A stretch of DNA of 64,000 nt from Eutreptiella sp. 'Long Island Sound 2002' (taxonomy: Eukaryota > Euglenozoa > Euglenophyceae > Eutreptiales > Eutreptiaceae). Below, one piece after another: positions 42,070 to 49,585 of this stretch. Positions within the stretch are counted from its first letter, which is position 1; every line of letters begins with the position of its first letter. The translations under genes were made by a program, and so were the position numbers. A model generated the notes under the pieces. That model made no database searches and was not told the DNA's origin. It saw nothing but the letters and a program-made list of their open reading frames with translations. The stretch is taken from the NCBI GenBank assembly GCA_964036045.1, contig OZ038381.1, positions 147,011,596-147,075,595 of the forward strand, written 5' to 3'.

Positions 42070-44163
42070 TTAATCATCGTCCTCGTTGTCGACATCAATC
42101 GGATCCGGATCCGGATCATGATCTAATGGTTCATTGGGGCGGTGAGCAGCTGGTATGCGCAATGCATCTGGCACAGGGCCGGGTACATCTTCAGGAGCAT
42201 TATGTGCCCGTGCACGTGCAACAGGCTCAAGGCGTATACGCAGTCCAACTAGTGCCGCTCTAGTCTCTCTAAGGTTAGCAGGTCCCTTGTGGGACACGTT
42301 CTGCTGCAAAAATTGGAGAACATCAGCATTCGGGGCCCGTCCAGGGCACAACGTGCGGGTGAACCGTCGCAAGAGAGCACACAGGGCAGGTTGAGTGGGC
42401 ACTTCCGTGAGGAAGCTGGCCGGGTAGACATAACTATGGTCATCCTCTTCGGTGATGGCTGACGTTTTCCCGCCAGACCAGGAAATTTTTTTCCAGGGGC
42501 GTGACCCACATGCATTGAACATTGCAATGAGTCCGTTGTACACTGCAGCAACAAGTGTCCGTGGGACGAAGTGGGTCGTTTTTTCTGCTACATCACTGCG
42601 ACGCGGAAGGGTGCGAAACAGGGTGTTCGCATCCTCCAATGCATACATCGCAGGATGCTTTTTACATCGCTTCACCAAGCGCGACAGGTTAGCCTCGTTG
42701 TTTTCTTCTACATGAGCAGCAGCGGGCAGATCCGTCCGGTGCTGCTGCCAAAGGAGAAGTGCAATGCTGATTGTGCGGACATAGTCTACACCATTTGCAG
42801 CACCACGCGACATGGCGAGCAACATCAGGAGGCAACGGCGGAGAATGGTGTGTGCGAGGTGTCCGCTGCCTGCCTGTCTCCCTGTCCAGGTGCATTCCCT
42901 AACAAGCTGTCCAACAATGAACAAACCATGCACATATTCGTCTAGCAGCAGACGCAGTCCCTCAAGCGTTCGAATACCCGTTTTTGTGACATCGTCATGC
43001 GGTTGGGCCCTACCTCGTAACAACACAAGCTTTCGTGCTATCAGTGGGGACAGAATATGCCGGTTCAACAGAAGTGCCGCAACGGTGGACTCAAGTGTGG
43101 CCAAACGGGGATGATTGCGCATCTGTAGGCCAGCTCCGCCACGCGGATGCAGGATGTATGTCAGTAGAGGAAGGAACTGCCTATACGTGATGTTCATTAC
43201 GCTTTTGTACGCGTGCCACACACCAAAGTTCAAAGGCACAGCCCCAAGCCACTGATGCGGATTGTACGTGACTGTGTGACGCGAATACGGAAGTTTTGCC
43301 ACACTGTAATGGATCGCACAATCTATGAGCAGGTGCATCGTATGCCCTGTGTGCTGTTGTGTGTCCCTCACTAATATGAGCAGCTGCACCAATTCGGCGG
43401 ACGTGCCGCATTTCAGCTCAGAGATAAGCATCGGCTGCCAGTGCAAACGCTTCCGACGGTTCCGTGCAATGTCCAGCGGCACACGTATCCATGTTCGTGC
43501 AACAGCTTGTCCGTTCACCGCTCCAATAGCATCTGAAAAACCGGCACATTGCTGCCGGATCCCCTGCGCGGTCGCATGAATGTTCTGCACCAAGTCGTCC
43601 AACGTGCGGTGACCGGTAAAGGGTCGTATATCGATGATGTGCAGCAGTGCGATGACTGTGACGTTCTTTGACACATCCGGTTCTGTAGGGTGTACCGTAA
43701 ATTGCGCGTGGTACCAATTGTCCATCCACATAACTGTGGCATGGTTCTTGATGCTGTCCCACAGACGTGCAGCGGCTCGGTCTGACTGACTACGCATGGA
43801 CGGCAGGGTGTGGCGCACGAGCCCGGTAGCTGATAGTTGCCGTTTGTCGCGTCTATTGAGGGAGAGAGAGGTCCGCTCGCGTAAGCGCTTTCGAGGCGCA
43901 GCGATATGCCGCAGCTGCACGTAAAGATGCCAAACCTGCTTGCAAAACATTTTGTACCAGCGCGGTCTTGGTCGTGCAGCACGGGCGGCACACAGCTGCG
44001 TCATCTTGCGGCGCGTTTTCCGGTTCAACCGCAAGGCAAGGGCCCACTCGATGAAGAGAAAGGTCGGTCCATTGCTGAGAGCCGATGCAACGATAGCATC
44101 GCCGTTGGGCCACTCATGCTCTGTGACCAGAGCTGAAACGCCGGCGGCATTAAGAGACGGCAT
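42070..44163 (-). CDS. Gene E1 of outer transposon, 697-aa candidate DDE transposase
   Basis: A single uninterrupted frame from ATG 44163 to TAA at 42070, no introns. The basic N-terminal third (KRLRERTSLSLNRRDKRQ) could bind DNA. Candidate catalytic motifs shared with E2: VMWMDNW (Asp148), GHTMHLLIDCAIHY (Asp281), PLNFGVWHAYKS (His317) and HVEENNEANLSRL (Glu486-490). A conserved LLDEYVHGLFIVGQLVRECT helix lies between the last two. It ends in an Asp-rich tail (DHDPDPDPIDVDNEDDD). The spacing (about 130 then 205 residues) is compatible with a DDE fold carrying an insertion before Glu, but this rests on motif conservation between only two copies. It is the only intact large gene of the outer element and lies next to its right end, upstream of G1. 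I recognise no named superfamily. Confidence 0.65.
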   Translation of the reverse strand: MPSLNAAGVSALVTEHEWPNGDAIVASALSNGPTFLFIEWALALRLNRKTRRKMTQLCAARAARPRPRWYKMFCKQVWHLYVQLRHIAAPRKRLRERTSLSLNRRDKRQLSATGLVRHTLPSMRSQSDRAAARLWDSIKNHATVMWMDNWYHAQFTVHPTEPDVSKNVTVIALLHIIDIRPFTGHRTLDDLVQNIHATAQGIRQQCAGFSDAIGAVNGQAVARTWIRVPLDIARNRRKRLHWQPMLISELKCGTSAELVQLLILVRDTQQHTGHTMHLLIDCAIHYSVAKLPYSRHTVTYNPHQWLGAVPLNFGVWHAYKSVMNITYRQFLPLLTYILHPRGGAGLQMRNHPRLATLESTVAALLLNRHILSPLIARKLVLLRGRAQPHDDVTKTGIRTLEGLRLLLDEYVHGLFIVGQLVRECTWTGRQAGSGHLAHTILRRCLLMLLAMSRGAANGVDYVRTISIALLLWQQHRTDLPAAAHVEENNEANLSRLVKRCKKHPAMYALEDANTLFRTLPRRSDVAEKTTHFVPRTLVAAVYNGLIAMFNACGSRPWKKISWSGGKTSAITEEDDHSYVYPASFLTEVPTQPALCALLRRFTRTLCPGRAPNADVLQFLQQNVSHKGPANLRETRAALVGLRIRLEPVARARAHNAPEDVPGPVPDALRIPAAHRPNEPLDHDPDPDPIDVDNEDDD

Positions 44164-44281
44164 AACATTGCCTGTTCATTACAGTAGGAACAACCAAGAA
44201 CAGCGCAGGCATGGGTAACGGCAAAGGCTGTCCTTTGCAGATAAAACGAGGCCCTGAAAACCAGTTTTGACTTCGCCGAAA

Positions 44282-44564
44282 AAATCTCAGCGCATTTGTG
44301 ATGAGATTTCATAAAAGTGCAATTTTACATGATCATATTACCTGTCATCCGCTGCTGATTGTTTCTTATCTGCCCGTAGATTTCCTACAATCAAAATGAC
44401 AACGTTCAGGAAATCTCAGCGCATTTGCGCTGAGATTTCCTGAACGTTCTACTTAGGGTACACATATTGCTGACACAGTGTCTTCCGATTTCACCGCCCA
44501 CATACATGCCTGTGCAACCAGTTTTTGCAATTTAAAAAAATCTCAGCGCATTTGCGCTGAAAAA
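44282..44564. repeat. Three CTCAGCGC-type palindromes, including a 48-bp dyad
   Basis: Copies at 44282-44309 (one arm altered), 44401-44448 and 44536-44564. The middle one is the largest: arms of 23 bp (AACGTTCAGGAAATC then TCAGCGCA) around TT, perfectly matched. All lie upstream of gene E1 between its start and the right end of the outer element. Confidence 0.9.
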
Positions 44565-45041
44565 TCACTGTTTAGCTGTTATCGCCTGTGATATTTCCCT
44601 TTTTGGTTTCTTTACCGCCAGTGCACTGCCTTTTCCGTTCCTTTTGTTCTTTTCCCTTCTTGTGTACGGCAATGGCCTCTATCCTGTCTGTGCATACCTC
44701 CTCACAGATGTTCTCTTCCGGACTTGTTCATGTTTTCTGCATGTTTCCCCTACTGGTATCCCTTCTTTGTAATCACATTGTTCCGCGGCTCTTCATCACA
44801 TCCCTTCTTCCCTTCTCCTCTTGCACGTGCACAAGCATCATAACAGCAATTGGCCTTTTACGTAGTACAATTTGTTCTTCGGGACAGTACTTCGGGTTAC
44901 CCGCAAAATCACCTTGTTTTTTCCCATTCCTCCTTGGCATGCTACAACTCTTTCACTAGTTTGTTCATTTTTGTGCCCATTTTCTCTGACAACCGCCTCC
45001 GTGGTTTTTGTCTCAAAGGTGCTTTACAGAGGGTCCAATTT

Positions 45042-45070
45042 GGTGGGTAGTCTCAGCAGTCTAAGTGCCA
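45042..45070. repeat. Right end of outer transposon: TIR plus TSD TGCCA
   Basis: GGTGGG..TCTCAGCAGTCTAAG ends at 45065 and is followed by TGCCA (45066-45070), identical to 29040-29044. Confidence 0.8.
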
Positions 45071-45204
45071 GGGAAGCATAAAAAACGAACAGTGTTTATT
45101 GCACAAAATTAAGGTTAGAGGTATAATCCAGATTACACCTCTAAAGGTGTAATCCACGACCAAGTACAAAAAATTGCAACAGATTGCAAGGGGCGGGGGT
45201 TGAA

Positions 45205-45875
45205 AAAGAACCTGCAAACACTTGTAAATATCACCGCGGGGGGTCTAGTCCCCTGTACAGGTGCTGCAATGATGTGTACAAGGGTGTAGAGCCTTCTATA
45301 TATCACCGCACAGGGTGTACTCCCCTGTACAAGTGCTGCGATGATATGTACAAGGGTATAGCCCCTTGTATACATCACCGCAGGGGGTGTACTCCTGTGT
45401 ACAAATGCTGCGATGATAGATAAAAGGGTGGAGACCCTTCCATGTATCACCGCAGGGGGTGTACTCCCCTGTAGCAGTGCTGCAATGATATGTACAAGGG
45501 TGTAGACCCCTTTGTATATATCACTGCCTGCAGGACGTCGACTCCCCTGTACAAATGCTGCGATGATATGTAGAAGGGTGTAGACCCCTTGTATATATCA
45601 CCGATGGGGGTCTAGTCCCCTGTACAAGTGCGGCGATGACATGTACAAGGGTGTAGACCCCTTTTATATATCAGCATAGGGGGTCTAGTCCCCTGTACAA
45701 GTGGTGCGATGATATATACAGAAGGGTGTAGAGCCTTCTATATATCACCGCACGGGGTCTACTCCCCTGTAAGAGTTCTGGGATGACACATACAAGGGTG
45801 TAGACATCACTGCAAGTGGTGTGCTCCCATGTACAAATGCTGCGATGATAGATAAAAGGGTGTAGACCCTTCTGG
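45205..45875. repeat. ~73-bp minisatellite, about nine copies
   Basis: Units with ATATCACCGCA, GGGTGTACTCCCCTGTACAA, GTGCTGCGATGATATGTACA and AGGGTGTAGACCC. The word GATGAT or GATGTG recurs at about 45270, 45340, 45412, 45485, 45562, 45635, 45709, 45783 and 45845. Confidence 0.9.
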
Positions 45876-45888
45876 TAATCTAGGCTCT

Positions 45889-45943
45889 AATTACCCCCAA
45901 AGGTGAATCCGGGCTCTTGGATTCACCTTTGGGGGTGATTACA
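45889..45943. repeat. Long hairpin next to the minisatellite
   Basis: ATTACCCCCAAAGGTGAATCC, 8 nt, then GGATTCACCTTTGGGGGTGATT: arms of about 21-23 bp with one mismatch. A smaller dyad (AGAGGTATAATCCAGATTACACCTCT style) lies on the other side of the array near 45116-45142. Confidence 0.75.
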
Positions 45944-45944
45944 T

Positions 45945-46829
45945 GTATTGCACCAGCCCATGGCTGCGCCCCGCAGGGTCCCAGCAAGGCATTTGGCCAT
46001 GCTCCGACAAGGTTAATGGTGTGGGGCATTGAGAGGATTGTAAGGGGTGTGGGCATGTGCAACTGAGAACAGACCTTCATAGGGGCCGTACGTTTCGGTT
46101 GCTCCCGGGTGAATGCTCGCGGCGCTTTAACTCGGCAATCCATTGAAGAGTCTGCGGAAAGGCGAAGTGCACAAAGCGCGCCCTTGCAGCGGGTGTGATG
46201 GTGAGAGCGAGCGCAGCACGACAGAGGGCCGTCACTGGCGCGCGTGGTCTGTGCAAAGGCTAGTTCAGCAAGGTATCAGGGCTGAGAATGGGAAATTTCT
46301 GCCCATCTGAGGGGCATTGTAGGCTCGGGGCTGGGAGAAGAGTACTCTGCCTTGCTATGACCATGATTCGTGTCATTGGTGACTAGAGATAGACTGCATG
46401 GTCAACGGTGTGAAAGAAAACAGCAGCGGTCCATGAGTCTAGAACATCCTGTGGTAGGTGGTGGCAGGCATCAAAACTTGCCGCAAAGGCCGCGCCAACC
46501 ACTTTGCTCACCACCGCAGATGACTGATGCCGCACCAGCAGCAGCAGTATTACAAAATCCGCTCAATCAAAACTTGATCATCACGTCTACTTCGATCTTC
46601 AGGTCCGTCGGATCGTTACCTCTGATCATCCATTTGACAACTCAGTCCACTAAATGATCACTTGAGGGTCAAACTACTTGAAGTTCGAATTCATGATCAC
46701 TTGGTCGTCAAAGAAATGGAGATTGCATTGGCATCAGGCGTGACTGGCGGGGCACCAGCTTTGCTGCGGGGGCTGTTGGGGGTGCACTCATATTATTGGT
46801 ATTACGATCAACTGTGCTAGAACTGATAA
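45945..46829. other. No gene seen
   Basis: Nothing recognisable apart from a cluster of TGATCA words (46570-46705). No supported coding region. Confidence 0.45.
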
Positions 46830-47280
46830 ACCCCCCCCAAAAAATTCAGTACACACCCCCAATTTAGTACCCCCCCCAATATTAGCACCCCCCCTGGCCC
46901 TATTAAGCGGTCTCCCAAAATTACTACCCCCTTGAGCCTCCCACGCAAACGGAACATGAACTAATTGAGGGCATACTTTTCAGAACTGCAAACGTCATTT
47001 GAAGAATGAAGTCAGTTTCATTTGCGTCTATGTATTGGAAACACCAGCAAAGGCATGGGCCACAGCTGCAGAAGATGCTGCATTAGCTCCATCAGCCCCT
47101 GTAACACACACACCTTCAAAATGTTCATGCGGATCAAACTTACAGTCATGCAGAGAGTGGAGGCTGTGACACATACTAGCCCAAAATTAGTACCCCCCAA
47201 AAATTAGTACCCCCCGACCTTATTGAGCATTCTGTCGAAATTAGTACCCTAGGGCACTAAATTTGGGGTAGGGGGGGTTA
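46829..47280. repeat. Paired AAATTAGTACCCCCC clusters
   Basis: AATTTAGTACCCCCC-type words occur at 46829-46932 and again, in the same orientation, at 47178-47280. Each cluster includes a CCTATTAAGC or CTTATTGAGC block. They enclose ~245 bp without a recognisable gene. Confidence 0.6.
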
Positions 47281-47611
47281 TGGTGGATAAAGGCAGGTCA
47301 AACAAACAGGCGTGCGCGCGCACACACACAAGAATGCAAACGCCCGAAAGACCTGCAAGCAGACTTGCCTCATACTCGCCACTCCAAACACATGCGCACA
47401 CAAACACACACAGATGCACACGCAGAAGCAAAATCACCCGCACTTACTGCATGGAAGGGGGCGGATGCAACGTGCCCCCCATCCTGAATCACTACCAGGA
47501 GGTGCGTGGCACATTGTTACGCTCCCACCATTGCTACATGAGCATGGGGGGCAGGATGCCAACCACCCTCCATTACTGCATGAAAGGCGCGTTGGAGGTG
47601 GCCACTCACCC

Positions 47612-48554
47612 CGGAAAACTGCTTGCGGGTCACCACACAGCGGAATCCACCAGAATGAGCGCGGATATGCAGACCTTTGTGGTGGGCATTTGCCGCGAGG
47701 CTCTCAAGCTTCTGTTCCAGCTCAGGGGCAGCCTGCCCAGACTGCCGATGCTGCGTGGGGTGCACCTGCACGGGCACGTGCACCCAACCTGGTGCCACCC
47801 CCGGCCCCACCTTTGCCGCGTCCACCCACATCGACTGCGCAATCACAGGGGGCGGCATCCCCACAAACTGCAGCCCAAGGCTGGACGAGGACTCCTCCAT
47901 ATGCCCGGCCCGCCCCGCATGACCTGCATGCTCCCCTGCACTAGTCCCGCTGGCCGCGTCCGCCCGCATCACGTCCTCGGCCTCGCCCGGCCCGGACCCC
48001 TCCCCCTCGTCCCCCTCCTCCTCTTCCAACGCCGCTAGGGGAGCACCGGAGCCGCGGGCCTCTGGGTCTCTTCCCACGTTCCGCGCCCCGATGCCATGTC
48101 CCTCCTCCTGCGCACTGTACCGGGGAAGGTCCGGACGGGCAGGCCCCTGTGTGGGCGCGGCAGCGGCATTGAGCACTGTTGTCGGGGCCACCGTAGGCTC
48201 AATGTGGGCCGAGTGCAGAAGGGGGTGGGTGTGTGCGCTGGCGAAGCCTCTGGGCCCATGCTCCGTGCCCGTGAGCGCCACGCCGGGGCTGCGACTGCGG
48301 CGTAGGACAATTGGATGGTGCGGCGGGCTGCCGATGGCCACAGGGCCGGGTTGGGTGGGAGGGGCCTGGACGAAAGAGAGCTGCAGGGCAGGCAGAGGCC
48401 AGGGAGCGGGATGCAAGCGACCTTTGGCAGGTTGTGCAGGGTCCCCAGGGACGGGGGCTGGAGAACCGGCGTCGCTGGCGGGTGGGGGGAGGATGAGGGG
48501 CGGCGGCGGGTGGTCGTCGACAGTGGACTGGAACGTGTCGATGCACGGCGACTG
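47612..48554 (-). CDS. Probable exon of an unknown Pro/Ala-rich protein
   Basis: Minus-strand open stretch bounded by a good acceptor (a C/T-rich run with TTCCATGTCGCAG before GAGTCAGTCG, near 48555) and a good donor (TTTTCCGGG followed by GTGAGTGG, near 47612). The frame encodes a Pro-rich first half (HPPPPLILPPPASDAGSPAP), an acidic middle (LAALEEEEGDEGEGSGPGEA) and a more ordered end (APELEQKLESLAANAHHKGL, FRCVVTRKQFSG). I recognise no domain. Flanking exons were not found. Low complexity makes a false frame possible, but both splice signals agree with the same frame. Confidence 0.45.
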
Positions 48555-49059
48555 ACTCCTGCGACATGGAATGCAGAGGGCAGGGATTTTTTTTGAATAA
48601 AAAAGCGGGTGCAGGGAATGGTTCGGCAGGTGCGCAGCTTCCGTACCCCGAAAATCCCACTGAAATTGCATTTTCTCACTATTTGTGCAGCGGGGCGAGT
48701 GACTGGGCCCAGGCTCACCCCTCTCCACATCATATGAATCGCCCACGATGACAAAAGTGCAACCAAAAATGCGCAAATGGGATATCTTCGCATATTCCCT
48801 CCCCTCTCCGGAGTGGTAACCCCCAAAGAAAGAAAATGCCAATGAAGAAACATTCGACAGCAGTGCAATGACATTGAAAAACACGTGGATCGCAGAAAGG
48901 CCCCCAACTCTGCAAATCCGTGTGCAGAGGAGTCCCCAGTCTCATGGTGCCAACAGATGGCCGTTGCACCCAAGTGACACGCATCACCCCACCTCCACCC
49001 AAGCCTCACAAAAACACCCGCCACAGGCCATTTTGGCGGGTGGCGGGTTGGTATATGCA

Positions 49060-49140
49060 ACAGGTCTATTTTTTGGTGTTTTTTGGTGTTTTTTGGTGTT
49101 TTTTTGATGTTTTTTGGTGTTTTTTGGTTGTTTTTTGGCT
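49060..49140. repeat. (GTGTTTTTTG)n run left of the hAT-like gene
   Basis: Seven near-perfect GTGTTTTTTG units. The reverse-complement run (CACCAAAAAA type) lies at 52838-52935, so the two flank the hAT-like gene as an inverted pair. Confidence 0.75.
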
Positions 49141-49585
49141 ACTTGTTGTGCCCATTTGCCCCCAAAAAGGATTTTTTCCATGGTTTGTTGGGGGTTGGGG
49201 GGTGGGTAGGCTTGGGGGCAGTGGACATCACACTATTGGATGGGTGGATTCTTTTGGTTTTTTCTGGAAATTTGGGTGTTTTTTGGTTTTTTGGACAGCA
49301 CAAGATGCTGCAGCAGGCCCATGTTTGGTGTCCTGTTTGTCCTGGTGCATTGGATGTAGTTCCTGAATGGTTGTTTTTTATTTCAACCTGCCTTTTGCAA
49401 TTCTGTAATTCATATACCAAACCCTCCGGCCCTGCACGAGACTACAACAACATGCACTGAACAAATCATAACGTCGAGCCTTCTCATTATGTAAACACGG
49501 TTTACATCAGCGCACTTGCGCATCGATGACGGCGTCCATTGGGCTAGCTCCAGGCCATGCTCCCGTTCTTGATTGCTGTCAGTAT

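Larger units (their letters stand above)
29045..45065 (-). mobile_element. Outer CTTAG-ended DNA transposon (interrupted)
   Basis: The left end CTTAGGCTGCTGAGA..CCCACC (29045-29068) pairs with the reverse complement of the right end, CTTAGACTGCTGAGA..CCCACC (45065-45042), 20 of 24 bases. It is flanked by the direct repeat TGCCA at 29040-29044 and 45066-45070. It contains gene E1 (42070-44163), gene G1 (41141 to 30015, split) and six copies of a private palindrome. Without the nested element it would be about 7.8 kb, close to the nested element's 8.2 kb. Both cassette genes read from right to left. A 5-bp target duplication with CTTAG ends does not match a superfamily I can name with confidence. 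Confidence 0.8.

Noticed and set aside
48735-48800. ISHLRIFGCTFVIV on the minus strand, resembling the LRVFGC motif of Copia integrases
   Set aside because: It lies outside the probable exon, no other pol motif is nearby and the match is short; chance is more likely.
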